Counted from the stretch's first letter, positions 1-7,298 are shown. The stretch: 64,000 nucleotides of DNA from DAIOEK01 sp036746315 (GCA_036746315.1 DAIOEK010000011.1:1-64000), one strand, 5' to 3'. Notes: generated by a model not told the origin, from the letters alone. Numbers and translations: made by a program.

Positions 1-103
1 GAAGAATCTCTAAGAAAGTCTGTTGAGCAATGATATCCCGCAGAGATTCTCCCTCCAAGAGGGTGCTGCGCGATCGGGCCGCAAAGAAGCCCTCAGAATG
101 ACA
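1..103. repeat. Partial copy of the 119-bp palindromic repeat
   Basis: This is the right-hand part of an element seen in full at 1305-1423 and 1478-1596. It begins inside the element with GAAGAATCTCTA, has the internal complement AGAGATTCT, and ends with CAGAATGACA, which is the terminal inverted repeat of the full copies. The window edge cuts off its left end. The middle has diverged from the other copies. Confidence 0.7.
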
Positions 104-204
104 GATGGCGGTTTTCGCAGAAGACCCTTTTTACTTGCCAGCCAGGGCAAGCCAACACGCCGGATAACCATGTGTTGGAAACAGGCGAAAATCCCATTCT
201 CATA

Positions 205-210
205 TAAAAT
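205..210 (+). promoter_or_regulatory. -10 box for a probable leaderless transcript
   Basis: TAAAAT lies 6 nt before the ATG at 217 and there is no Shine-Dalgarno sequence. Transcription from this box would start at or within a few bases of the start codon. No clear -35 box is visible. Confidence 0.45.
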
Positions 211-216
211 ATCCCC

Positions 217-864
217 ATGAAAGAACTGCGCAACGGATTGCTCACCGGGCTGACCTTGCAATTCGCCATCGGACCGGTATTCTTCTTCATCCTCAACCTG
301 GTGCTGCAGCGCTCGGTGTGGGATGGCTTCGCCGGGGTGCTGGGCGCCACGACGGCGGATTACATCTACATCACGCTGGCGATCCTCGGCATCGGCAAGC
401 TGCTGGAGCAGCCCAAAATCAAACGCATCTTCGGCGTGGTCAGCGCGCTGGTGCTGATTGGTTTTGGGGGCTGGCTGCTCAAAGGCGCGCTGGGCGGAGC
501 ATCCGTCGCGGCGGCATCCGCAGGGACGGGCAGCCGCTTCGCCAGTTTTGCGGCGGTGTTCGGGCTGACCATCTCGAGCCCGCTGACGATCGTCTTTTTC
601 ACCGGGCTGTTCGCCGCCAAGGCGCTCGAGTACGGCTATACGCGCGCACAGCTTTTCCGCTTCGGGCTGGGCACCGGCATGGCGACGCTGCTCTTCATGG
701 GCGGCGCGGTGGTGCTGTTCTCGCTCATCCGCTCGGGTGTACCGGTGGCGCTGATCGGTGTGCTCAACGGCGCGGTTGGTTGTCTGCTGATGGGGTACGG
801 CGGGGTGAGGTTGTGGAAGACGCTGCGGGAGGCGAAGCCGGTGGTAGATGCGGATGAGGTTTGA
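217..864 (+). CDS. LysE/RhtB family amino acid exporter
   Basis: 215-residue membrane protein of the LysE/RhtB/ArgO export family, which moves amino acids or derivatives out of the cytoplasm. The N-terminal signature is visible: a first helix (residues about 5-30) with GLTLQFAIGPVFFFILN, where LysE proteins carry a conserved GPxxxxxxxxxxxxG-like stretch, followed by a GATTADYIYI segment. About six hydrophobic segments span the length, normal for this family (200-220 aa). The start is the only good Met and follows a -10 box by 6 nt. The substrate cannot be told from sequence. It stands alone between a repeat and the GIY-YIG gene. Confidence 0.8.
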   Translation: MKELRNGLLTGLTLQFAIGPVFFFILNLVLQRSVWDGFAGVLGATTADYIYITLAILGIGKLLEQPKIKRIFGVVSALVLIGFGGWLLKGALGGASVAAASAGTGSRFASFAAVFGLTISSPLTIVFFTGLFAAKALEYGYTRAQLFRFGLGTGMATLLFMGGAVVLFSLIRSGVPVALIGVLNGAVGCLLMGYGGVRLWKTLREAKPVVDADEV

Positions 865-930
865 GGAATAAGGATTCGAGGTTTGCCCATCCCCTTTGTC
901 CCCTTCCTGTTTGGGGATGATTGAGCCAAT

Positions 931-1239
931 ATGACAAAAAATCACACCTACTATGTATATATCCTCTCCAGCCTGTCCAGAGTTTTATACACAGGGGTGA
1001 CGAATGACCTGGAAAGAAGAATGTATGAGCATAAAAACCATATCCTGCCGGGATTTTCCGACAAGTACAACGTCAATCGCCTTGTGTATTACGAGGAATT
1101 TCAGTATATAACGGATGCCATTGCCCGGGAAAAAGAAATTATGGGTTGGGTCAGGAAGAAAAAGGTGGCACTGATTGAGGGAGAGAATCCAACCTGGGCT
1201 GATCTGGCAGCAGACTGGGGTTTGGAAGGGGATGTTTAA
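931..1239 (+). CDS. GIY-YIG domain protein (UPF0213/YhbQ-like)
   Basis: 102-residue single-domain GIY-YIG endonuclease-fold protein. The two-part signature is read as YYVYILSS (residues about 6-13) and YTGVTNDLERRMYEH (about 20-34), with the catalytic-type Arg and the later Glu in YYEEF. These small YhbQ-like proteins are common in bacteria and are often scattered as mobile-like single genes. Their role (structure-specific nuclease, repair) is poorly settled. The gene lies directly before a cluster of palindromic repeats and is slightly AT-richer than its neighbours. Confidence 0.85.
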   Translation: MTKNHTYYVYILSSLSRVLYTGVTNDLERRMYEHKNHILPGFSDKYNVNRLVYYEEFQYITDAIAREKEIMGWVRKKKVALIEGENPTWADLAADWGLEGDV

Positions 1240-1304
1240 TGCTAATTGGGTAAGTCTATCAAGTAATTATTTTATTGTTTCTCATATTAAAAATTAGTAT
1301 TAAT

Positions 1305-1423
1305 TGTCATTCTGAGCCCTGGAAGGGCGAAGAATCTCTAGGTAAGTCTGTTGTGCTATTAATCTGAGTAGAGATTCTTCGCTTCACTCCCTGGCCTAGC
1401 CCGCCAGGGCAGGCAGAATGACA
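1305..1423. repeat. 119-bp palindromic intergenic repeat, copy 2
   Basis: The element starts with TGTCATTCTG and ends with the exact inverted repeat CAGAATGACA. Inside it, GAAGAATCTCTA is matched by TAGAGATTCTTC, so the transcript would fold into a long stem. It has the same length as copy 3 and aligns with it base for base over most of its length. No target-site duplication is obvious and no protein is encoded, so it is a MITE- or REP-like element. Confidence 0.85.
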
Positions 1424-1477
1424 GACTACATCTCCATTTTGAGCTGACCGTCGCCTTCTATGCCATTTACCATGCCA

Positions 1478-1596
1478 TGTCATTCTGAGCCCTGAAAGGG
1501 CGAAGAATCTCTATGCGGGTCTGCTGTACCAGTAATCTGTGTAGAGATTTTTCGCTACGCTCCCTGGCGGGCTTGGCCAGGGCAGGCAGCATGACA
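1478..1596. repeat. 119-bp palindromic intergenic repeat, copy 3
   Basis: The left end is TGTCATTCTG and the right end is CAGCATGACA, one mismatch from a perfect inverted repeat. The internal GAAGAATCTCTA / TAGAGATTTTTC pairing is retained with one change. It is in the same orientation as copy 2, 54 bp downstream. Together with copy 2 it fills most of the gene-free stretch 1240-1705. Confidence 0.85.
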
Positions 1597-1621
1597 GAGA
1601 ATTGTCTTATGAATTACTCGC

Positions 1622-1647
1622 ATAAAAAGCCTGCCAGCGAAGGCAGG
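1622..1647 (-). terminator. Intrinsic terminator of the HAD gene
   Basis: On the minus strand CCTGCC-TTCGCT-GGCAGG forms a hairpin followed by CTTTTTATG. It lies about 60 nt beyond the stop codon of the HAD hydrolase gene. Confidence 0.6.
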
Positions 1648-1705
1648 AATTGTTTGTAAATGACATCCATGGAAAACCAGTCAGCTAAAGTAATTGCTAT
1701 GGCTA

Positions 1706-2332
1706 TTAACTGAGTATCCCCAATGCATTCAATTCCTCCCGAAGATCATCCGCGGAGGTGAAGCGGATGGTCTGGAAGCCGAATCCACGAGCGGCGGTGA
1801 TGTTGGGCGGGTTATCGTCGATGAACAGGCAATCCGCTGCGGGGCGCCCCGCCTGCGCCAGCAGGTAATCGAAGATCGGCTTTTCGGGCTTGACCAGCCC
1901 CACCTCGCCCGAGATCACCATCCCGTCGAAATCGCTGAAGAAGGGAAAGCGCGGACGGATCTCGGCGAACTTATCCGCCGGCCAGTTGCTCAGCCCCCAG
2001 ATGGGATGACCGGCAGCCTTCAGCTCATAGAGGATATCCACGGTGGGTTGGATGGCGCCGCCCACGGTTTCGGAGAAGCGCTCGTGGTACGCCCAGATCA
2101 GCGCTTCATATTGCGGGAAGCGCGCAATCAGCCGGGCGGCGTTCTCGGCAAAGGGCATGCCGCGGTCGTTCTCGACATTCCAGGCGAAAAAATCGGTCTC
2201 CCGGATGAAGTCCAGCGTCGCCTGCGGGTCCTCGCCGAGGAAGTGGCGGAACAGGTAATGCGGATTCCAGTCGAGCAGCACGCATCCATAATCGAAGATC
2301 ATGACCGGCATTTTTTGTGTGTTGTTTTCCAT
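1706..2332 (-). CDS. HAD family phosphatase (YihX-like subfamily)
   Basis: 208-residue haloacid dehalogenase superfamily hydrolase. Motif I is VMIFDYGCVLLDWNP near the N terminus with the nucleophile Asp; the DxG form resembles sugar-phosphate phosphatases of the YihX type. Motif II is WGLSNWP, and motifs III/IV are the Lys of GLVKPEKPIF and CLFIDDNPPN. The cap region lies between motifs I and II. The start at 2332 is chosen because AAAGG sits 8-12 nt upstream; a Met 13 codons earlier has no such site. The substrate is unknown. Monocistronic, flanked by hairpins on both sides. Confidence 0.85.
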   Translation of the reverse strand: MENNTQKMPVMIFDYGCVLLDWNPHYLFRHFLGEDPQATLDFIRETDFFAWNVENDRGMPFAENAARLIARFPQYEALIWAYHERFSETVGGAIQPTVDILYELKAAGHPIWGLSNWPADKFAEIRPRFPFFSDFDGMVISGEVGLVKPEKPIFDYLLAQAGRPAADCLFIDDNPPNITAARGFGFQTIRFTSADDLREELNALGILS

Positions 2333-2375
2333 GATGTTCACGCCTTTCTGCGCTGGGAGGGATGATAACACAATT

Positions 2376-2402
2376 CCGCCCCGAAAATAATCTTCGGGGC
2401 GG
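2376..2402. terminator. Hairpin between the DUF4386-like and HAD genes
   Basis: A perfect 10-bp stem, CCGCCCCGAA with TTCGGGGCGG around a 7-nt loop, separates two minus-strand genes. There is no clear T-run after it, so it may be a weak or Rho-assisted terminator for the upstream operon. Confidence 0.45.
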
Positions 2403-2434
2403 ACTCGTGCAGCGCGTGGCTCAGGCGCAGAATT

Positions 2435-3127
2435 CTATACCGATTGGGTAGTCCTCACCAGCGGAAGGGATGCCGCGGCAGGGACACGCAGCAAGGCGAT
2501 GCCCACCCACAGCCACCAGAAGATGACACCCACCCCGAAGGCATAGCTGATGGCGATCAGCGCCGGGATGGCAGCCCCGATCAAGCCCATCACGCTGATC
2601 AGCATCCCCAGGATGGCAGCCGCTTTCGGTAGGCTGCGGGTTTTCAGGGCAGCCAGGCTGGAGAGACCGACCCACAGACAGCCGAGCAGTTTGTCGGAAC
2701 TGTCGATGCCGAGGGTGATGGTCTCCAGCGCCAGTTTGAGCGATTCCGCGCGGGATGGATCCCGGGGGTACAGATTCACCAGCGCCACAGTGCCGTAGTT
2801 GGTGATCAAACCGCTGGCAAAGACCAGCGCGATCCATAGAAATCCAAATATGGTTGCGGCTTGTACGAGCGCGGGCGCACCGTCTTTCAGACGGTCATAT
2901 AACGACAGCGCAAGGAATACCAGGCAGATACCATTGATGATGTACATGGTAAAGTGCCAGATGAAAATGAGGGTTTGGTTTGCGGTCAGAAAGGTCATGT
3001 ATTCGCTAAAACCGAGAGACAGGTCGGCCATGGGCGCCAGCAGGGTGGAAGCCAAACCAAGGGCAAACAGGTAGGTCGCCGCAGCGAGGATGGCGGATAT
3101 CCCGCCGGTGTGTTGCAGGGTCTTCAT
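2435..3127 (-). CDS. DUF4386-like integral membrane protein
   Basis: 230-residue protein with about six hydrophobic segments, beginning GGISAILAAATYLFALG and ending with a short polar tail. The layout and the central FGFLWIALVFASGLI segment resemble the DUF4386 membrane family, whose function is unknown. It is the last gene of a three-gene operon: its ATG overlaps the stop codon of the XRE regulator by 4 nt (ATGA at 3124-3127), so translation is probably coupled. Family assignment is by general resemblance only. Confidence 0.6.
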   Translation of the reverse strand: MKTLQHTGGISAILAAATYLFALGLASTLLAPMADLSLGFSEYMTFLTANQTLIFIWHFTMYIINGICLVFLALSLYDRLKDGAPALVQAATIFGFLWIALVFASGLITNYGTVALVNLYPRDPSRAESLKLALETITLGIDSSDKLLGCLWVGLSSLAALKTRSLPKAAAILGMLISVMGLIGAAIPALIAISYAFGVGVIFWWLWVGIALLRVPAAASLPLVRTTQSV

Positions 3128-3357
3128 TCTTTCTTTTCTCCAATGACTTCGTAGTCGAATACTTCTGTGATCTGCACCCCGAACGCGTCGGCGATGCGGA
3201 ATGCCAGTTCGAGCGTGGGCGAGTACTTGCCGGCTTCGATTGCCATGATGGTTTGGCGTGAGACGCCGGCTTTTTCCGCCAGCTCCATCTGCGTCATTTC
3301 GCCGGCGAAAAAACGCAGTTTGCGGATATTGTTGGTGACGAGCATCTTTTTAGGCAT
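3124..3357 (-). CDS. XRE-family helix-turn-helix regulator (YozG-like)
   Basis: 77-residue Cro/CI-type DNA-binding protein made of little more than its HTH. Helices 2-3 are readable as MTQMELAEKAGVSRQTIMAIEAGKYSPTLE, followed by the usual ALxIADxFGVxIxEVF tail. Such minimal XRE proteins often sit beside small membrane-protein genes and repress their own operon. Here it is the middle gene: it overlaps the upstream membrane gene by 8 nt and the downstream one by 4 nt. Three phased copies of TACATAA at 3904-3956 are its likely operator. Confidence 0.9.
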   Translation of the reverse strand: MPKKMLVTNNIRKLRFFAGEMTQMELAEKAGVSRQTIMAIEAGKYSPTLELAFRIADAFGVQITEVFDYEVIGEKKE

Positions 3358-3844
3358 AGGCTGCTCCCCGGCGGTAGTAGATGATGGTGGTGATCCCTTC
3401 GATGAGCGTTGCCACGTTGAAGCTGATGAACAGGATATCCAACATGACGATGGCGGGAAAGTTCAGCGCCAGGGCGACCAGACCGAGGAAGAAGCCGGAT
3501 CCGGCGAAGATGAAACCGACTTTGGAGGATTTCAACTCGATCAGCTTGTCGCGCTCGTCTTCGACCATCTCGATCTTGATTTGTTTTTCCACTTCGTCCT
3601 CTTCGCAGTTCCGCTCGCGAATGGCGATGGCGGCGGAGAAGAAGGTGTGGAAGACGATCTGGATGATGATAGTGGCGACCACGCCCACGCCGATGAATGC
3701 CAGCATGGTGATCGCCCGGGTGCGCAGGTCGTTGGCGGCGAGGGCTTCGGCGCCGCTGCCGCCGAAGGCGTAGATGCAATAGGCAGCCAGAACGAGGATG
3801 CCGCTGGTCATGGTTGCCAATGTTCGTTTTTCCTGATAAGACAT
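3350..3844 (-). CDS. Four-helix membrane protein of an XRE-linked operon
   Basis: 164 residues with hydrophobic segments at about 9-28, 43-70, 107-127 and 131-155. Between helices 2 and 3 is a charged cytoplasmic loop rich in Glu, Asp and Lys (RERNCEEDEVEKQIKIEMVEDERDKL). The architecture resembles DUF2178-like proteins commonly found next to YozG-type regulators. Function is unknown. It is the first gene of the operon, with GGAG 7-10 nt before the ATG (AAGGAGTGTAACAAA) and a strong promoter about 45 nt upstream. Regulation by the downstream XRE protein is inferred. Confidence 0.65.
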   Translation of the reverse strand: MSYQEKRTLATMTSGILVLAAYCIYAFGGSGAEALAANDLRTRAITMLAFIGVGVVATIIIQIVFHTFFSAAIAIRERNCEEDEVEKQIKIEMVEDERDKLIELKSSKVGFIFAGSGFFLGLVALALNFPAIVMLDILFISFNVATLIEGITTIIYYRRGAAYA

Positions 3845-3887
3845 TTTGTTACACTCCTTGCGTAAATACGTTATGTTTGATGGACAT

Positions 3888-3956
3888 ATAGTAATCTATT
3901 ATTTACATAATGTCAAGTATTTTATACATAATGTATGAAATTGGATACATAAATTG
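3888..3956 (-). promoter_or_regulatory. Promoter with three 21-bp-phased operator repeats
   Basis: On the minus strand TTGACA (3911-3916) and TACTAT (3888-3893) are spaced by 17 nt. On the plus strand TACATAATGTC begins at 3904, TACATAATGTA at 3925 and TACATAAATTG at 3946, exactly 21 bp apart. The central copy is part of a perfect 13-bp palindrome, ATACATAATGTAT (3924-3936), and the first overlaps the -35 box. This geometry fits cooperative repression by the XRE protein of the operon. Confidence 0.75.
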
Positions 3957-3960
3957 CCTA

Positions 3961-4033
3961 CCATGCTGCCAGCCGTGGCAGGCTTGGCCAGGGAACGGAG
4001 CGATCGCGCGAAATGAACATGGAAGAATCTCAC
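3961..4033. repeat. Degenerate inverted copy of the palindromic repeat
   Basis: The stretch contains CATGCTGCC, GGCTTGGCCAGGGAACG and GAAGAATCTC in the order expected for the reverse complement of the elements at 1305 and 1478, with an insertion in the middle. It lies just upstream of the DoxX-like gene promoter. It looks like an old, decayed copy. Confidence 0.45.
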
Positions 4034-4061
4034 TTGTTAATCGGACAAATCGGAGTATAAT
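4034..4061 (+). promoter_or_regulatory. Promoter of the DoxX-like gene
   Basis: TTGTTA (4034-4039) and TATAAT (4056-4061) are spaced by 16 nt. The start codon at 4111 has AGGAGA just upstream, so this is a conventional leadered transcript. Confidence 0.65.
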
Positions 4062-4110
4062 TATTATAAATAAGATAAATATTATCCTATTCATTCCTTG
4101 AGGAGAGATT

Positions 4111-4683
4111 ATGAGCACAAATACGGCTGTCAAACCGTCCCTTGTTTTGCTGGATCCGCCGTTCGCGCAATCGTTGTTCGGCAACGTACGCTGGGCCTGG
4201 ATCTGGTTGATCGTGCGGCTTTACCTGGGCTACACCTGGCTGAGTTCCGGGTTGGGCAAGCTGCAAAACCCCGCCTGGATCTCCGGCGAATCCCTCAAAG
4301 CCTTCTGGGAGCGTGCGGTACTTATCCCCGATGCGCCCGCCCGTCCGGCAATTGCCTTCGACTGGTACCGTAACTTCCTCCAGTCGCTGTTGGATGCCGG
4401 CGCCTACACCTGGTTCGCCAAGCTGGTGATGGCGGGCGAGCTGTTGATCGGCGCCGCCCTGGTGTTGGGCATGTTCACCGGCATTGCCGCCTTCTTCGGC
4501 GGTTTTATGAACTGGAACTTCATGATGGCGGGTACCGCCAGCACCAACCCGTTATTGTTCGTGATCGCCATTTTCCTGATCCTGGCGTGGAAGACCGCCG
4601 GCTGGATTGGACTGGACCGCTGGCTGCTGCCGGCATTGGGTACGCCCTGGCAGCCCGGAAGGATCTTCAAACGCGAGATGTAA
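4111..4683 (+). CDS. DoxX family membrane protein
   Basis: 190-residue integral membrane protein of the DoxX/DoxD-like family. Helix 1 carries the family pattern RLYLGYTWLSSGLGKL, followed by a periplasmic-type loop with W and P residues and then three more helices (about 100-125, 130-150, 150-170), including GELLIGAALVLGMFTGIAAFFGGFMNWNFM. DoxD is a thiosulfate:quinone oxidoreductase subunit in archaea, but most bacterial homologues are of unknown function. The start has AGGAGA 6-11 nt upstream. Ends at a strong bidirectional terminator. Confidence 0.8.
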   Translation: MSTNTAVKPSLVLLDPPFAQSLFGNVRWAWIWLIVRLYLGYTWLSSGLGKLQNPAWISGESLKAFWERAVLIPDAPARPAIAFDWYRNFLQSLLDAGAYTWFAKLVMAGELLIGAALVLGMFTGIAAFFGGFMNWNFMMAGTASTNPLLFVIAIFLILAWKTAGWIGLDRWLLPALGTPWQPGRIFKREM

Positions 4684-4696
4684 ACCCCTCCTTTAC

Positions 4697-4734
4697 AAAA
4701 CCGGCTGGAACGTTCGTTCCGGCCGGTTTGTTTA
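4697..4734. terminator. Bidirectional terminator between convergent genes
   Basis: A long stem, AACCGGCTGGAAC against GTTCCGGCCGGTT with one mismatch and a TTCG-type loop, is flanked by A-rich sequence on the left and GTTT on the right. It can therefore serve the DoxX-like gene (plus) and the terminase gene (minus), whose stop codon touches its edge. Confidence 0.8.
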
Positions 4735-6261
4735 ATAACGCCTGTGGATCGAATCCAGCGGGTCGGCTGCCTGGATGAACCCCCCGGCGGAAACGCCGCT
4801 CCAGCGCATCCCGTCCAGCAGGGCACACATCGCCGCCGAGATCAGCAGGTCGTCGTGCACTTTCTCTCCGCTCTGTGGGTCGCTGCATCCTTCGGGAACG
4901 CCCCAGCGCATCGTCTTTGCCGCGCCCGCCTGCACCTGCATCTGGCAGTGCTGCACCTCGCGCCAGAAGACCGGCTGTTCGCCATCCGCCGGATCGGGGG
5001 CATGGTCTTGAAAGCGTCCGGTATCCACCACTGCCAGGAAATCCCAACCCAGGCGGCTCTTGCTGGCGGCGGTAAAGAGAAAAGGCCTGGCTCTGGATGG
5101 AAAGCTCTTGCCCAGAAAGCCCGCCAGCCCGGCGCCGATTCCGGTGGCATCGATGATGATCTGCCGCGGTCTCCACTGCCTTGCCAATTCGCCGATCTGC
5201 TCGTACAGCGCGGGCTGCCCGCTGCCGCACCAGCGCCGGCGCTGCACCACCCGGTAGGTGGGTGCTTTCAGATGGTCGTCCTGCAGGGTGGTGATGTCCA
5301 CCTCCACGATGGTCAGGGCGGTGGCATCGTGCTCGCGCGCCGCAGTGGATTCCACGCCGCCGGTCGGTGCCGTCTGCTCCTCCCCGCCCACATCCACCAG
5401 AAAGGCGTAGATTCTGCCGGGCAGCGGTTCAGCCTGGCGCGGATGGTCTCCGCGCATCAGCGCCTGCCGCTCACCGGAGAACATGCCGGCGTCGCCGTTG
5501 ATCTCTTCGGAGAAGAACTGCGTGCGCACCATGGGGTGCTGCCTGCCCATACGCTGTACCTGCTCGCGCAGGAAGGCATCGTAAGCGGGGACGATGCGGG
5601 CAACTTCGTCCCCGTCGATGCGGAATACCCGCCGCAAGCCATCCTGCTCTTCCAGCTTTTGGGCTGCCCGCAGTTCACGTGCCAGCAGCGTCTGGCTGGT
5701 CCACGCCGTTCCCCAGAATACTCGGGTGGCGTTGGTACTGGCGGCCATGGGGGCGATCTCCTTGTCGTACTTTGCCAGATTCACATCCTGGGCTTCATCC
5801 ACCTCCAGCAGCAGCGATGCGGTGGCGCCGACGATGTGCGCCTGAGGTTCGCCGGAAAAAAAGCTGATGCGCGCCCTGCCGAGCTTGTAAATGTAGCCGC
5901 TTTCCTTTTTCCACAATGGTCTGGTGATGCTGCCGTTTCTCAGCAGGCGTTCCAGGCGGTGCATGGCGTTCAGGCTTTGCGGCTTCCAGGTGGGGCTGAT
6001 CTTGATGATATCCAGGTTGTAATTGGCGAACAGCGTCAGCAGCCAGGTTTCGAGGTTTGCCTGCAGCTCATTCTTTCCGCTCTGCCGGGGGAACATCACC
6101 ACCAGGCTCAATCCGCGCCGCTGCAGTACCGAATCGGCGATTGCCCGGGCCGCCTGCTCCTGGTAGGGGCGCAAAATCACCCGGCTGTTGAGCCGCGCAA
6201 AGGCAGCCGGACCGGAGAGGGCGCAGCGCAGGAAGGCATCCAGGTCAGGCTGATGCGGCAT
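4732..6261 (-). CDS. Phage-type terminase large subunit
   Basis: 509-residue ATPase-nuclease that in phages packages DNA into capsids. The Walker A-like motif is MFPRQSGKNE near residue 57, Walker B is LLLEVDEAQDV and a coupling motif lies in VFWGTAWTSQTLL. The C-terminal RNase H-like nuclease has FLVDVGGEE, IIIDATGIGAG and KVHDDLLISAAM, which supply the acidic metal ligands. The length is typical and there are no stop codons. The start at 6261 gives a 17-nt overlap with the upstream gene and has GGAAAA before it; earlier in-frame Mets exist. No portal, capsid or integrase genes are nearby, so it is an orphan. Confidence 0.85.
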   Translation of the reverse strand: MPHQPDLDAFLRCALSGPAAFARLNSRVILRPYQEQAARAIADSVLQRRGLSLVVMFPRQSGKNELQANLETWLLTLFANYNLDIIKISPTWKPQSLNAMHRLERLLRNGSITRPLWKKESGYIYKLGRARISFFSGEPQAHIVGATASLLLEVDEAQDVNLAKYDKEIAPMAASTNATRVFWGTAWTSQTLLARELRAAQKLEEQDGLRRVFRIDGDEVARIVPAYDAFLREQVQRMGRQHPMVRTQFFSEEINGDAGMFSGERQALMRGDHPRQAEPLPGRIYAFLVDVGGEEQTAPTGGVESTAAREHDATALTIVEVDITTLQDDHLKAPTYRVVQRRRWCGSGQPALYEQIGELARQWRPRQIIIDATGIGAGLAGFLGKSFPSRARPFLFTAASKSRLGWDFLAVVDTGRFQDHAPDPADGEQPVFWREVQHCQMQVQAGAAKTMRWGVPEGCSDPQSGEKVHDDLLISAAMCALLDGMRWSGVSAGGFIQAADPLDSIHRRY

Positions 6262-6697
6262 CGTTTTCCGTGCCTTCATTACCTGCGTTGGGGAACAGCC
6301 ACTTGTTTCCGGCAATCGTCTGGATGATGAACTCGGCATGTTCGCCGATCTCTTCCTTGTGTGTGGTCATTTCCCGCCCGAAATCCAGCAGCTTTTCGGT
6401 GCGCATCAGGGTCGAGATGCGCATGCACATCATGCCGATGATATTGTAAAGTCCCAGGATCTCTTCGGCGGAAGCGCCTTCTTCCATTTTTTCGACCGTC
6501 CGGCGGGTGATCACCCTCAGAATGGTGATTTCATTGTCGATGGTACCCTGCGGAATTTGCAACAGCGCATCCAGCTCGCCGGTGCGGAAGCGCTCGCTGT
6601 AAAAGCCGTGCTTGAGCGCATTCAGGTTGCCCCGCGGGGCGCCGCGCTTGCGCGGCTGGGTCTCTTCAGGTGGGGTTGGGGATTCAAGATCATTCAT
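6245..6697 (-). CDS. Putative terminase small subunit-like protein
   Basis: 150 residues. The N-terminal basic motif RGAPRGNLNALKHGFYS is widespread in small proteins encoded next to phage terminases and in some mobile-element proteins. The rest is mostly helical and acidic, with a central segment IDNEITILRVITRRTVEKMEEG. It lies directly upstream of, and overlaps, the terminase large subunit, the usual position for the DNA-recognition subunit. Assignment rests on the motif and the position. A TATAAT box (6712-6717) lies 14 nt before the ATG and no ribosome binding site is evident. Confidence 0.55.
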   Translation of the reverse strand: MNDLESPTPPEETQPRKRGAPRGNLNALKHGFYSERFRTGELDALLQIPQGTIDNEITILRVITRRTVEKMEEGASAEEILGLYNIIGMMCMRISTLMRTEKLLDFGREMTTHKEEIGEHAEFIIQTIAGNKWLFPNAGNEGTENDAASA

Positions 6698-6759
6698 AGA
6701 ATATGTGTTCTATTATATTCAACAAAGGATGCCGGTGATCTTCAACCTGTCAGAAGTAA

Positions 6760-6785
6760 CAAAAAAGCTTCCCCGAAGGGGAAGC
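6760..6785 (-). terminator. Terminator of the hicBA operon
   Basis: On the minus strand a perfect 8-bp stem (GCTTCCCC with GGGGAAGC, 3-nt loop) is followed by TTTTTTG. It lies 27 nt after the hicA-like stop codon. Confidence 0.85.
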
Positions 6786-6811
6786 CCGGTATTTCAGCGG
6801 ATGGATGTGAT

Positions 6812-7054
6812 CTACGCCTTGGCGTAGGCGGTCATAAAATCCTGTTTGGAGATGCCCGCCCGGTTGAGGATGGCTCGCAGCGTGGAGGCGTTGTAGGCGA
6901 TCTGATCGGGGATGGTCAGCGGGAATTGCACGCCGCTGGCGGTGTAATAGCTGAAGGCGATGTGCGTTCCCTGCCGCACGATGCGATATCCCAGCTCTTC
7001 GAGTGCCTTGACCACGCGCTCTTTGGGCGCCACTTCGGGAATGTTGCTGCTCAT
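6812..7054 (-). CDS. hicA: HicA-type toxin (mRNA interferase fold)
   Basis: 80-residue protein with the double-stranded RNA-binding-like fold of HicA toxins: VVKALEELGYRIVRQGTHIAF holds the helix, the strand and the catalytic His in the place of the usual GSH motif (here GTH, residues about 29-31). It ends with LRAILNRAGISKQDFM, matching the family's closing helix. HicA cleaves mRNA ribosome-independently in characterised systems. Its start overlaps the antitoxin stop by 4 nt. The extended TASGVQFPLTIPDQI segment between strands is typical of the longer HicA group. Confidence 0.8.
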   Translation of the reverse strand: MSSNIPEVAPKERVVKALEELGYRIVRQGTHIAFSYYTASGVQFPLTIPDQIAYNASTLRAILNRAGISKQDFMTAYAKA

Positions 7055-7278
7055 ACGTTAATGTCCGCTTCAGCCAGCATGGCATCCATGATCAACGGAC
7101 CGGTGCCAAAGACTTCGGGTCCGAATGTTTCCACATGAAAGAGAATCGCCGACCGAACATCAGAGAGGGCATCTTTTTCTGATTCTCCACACCCAATCAC
7201 AACCCCCTTCAAACCCAGCGGATAGGCGATAAAACCATCCGGGTGCTTTTCGATCAAGATTTTTACTGTTTTTTCCAT
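7051..7278 (-). CDS. hicB: HicB-like antitoxin, short form
   Basis: 75 residues with the partial RNase H-like HicB fold: KILIEKHPDGFIAYPLGLKGVVIGCGESEKDALSDVRSA, where HicB proteins have EDGGYVAxxPxLPGCxxxGxTxEEAxxN. There is no C-terminal DNA-binding domain, so this short version may neutralise HicA without autoregulating through its own HTH. It is the first gene of the pair, has GGAGGGTGG before the ATG and a promoter at 7299-7327. Confidence 0.75.
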   Translation of the reverse strand: MEKTVKILIEKHPDGFIAYPLGLKGVVIGCGESEKDALSDVRSAILFHVETFGPEVFGTGPLIMDAMLAEADINV

Positions 7279-7298
7279 GCCACCCTCCAGGTAACATT

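Noticed and set aside
4744..6327. 527-codon plus-strand open frame opposite the terminase
   Set aside because: The opposite strand carries readable terminase motifs; this frame is His/Gln/Gly-rich and shows no domain.
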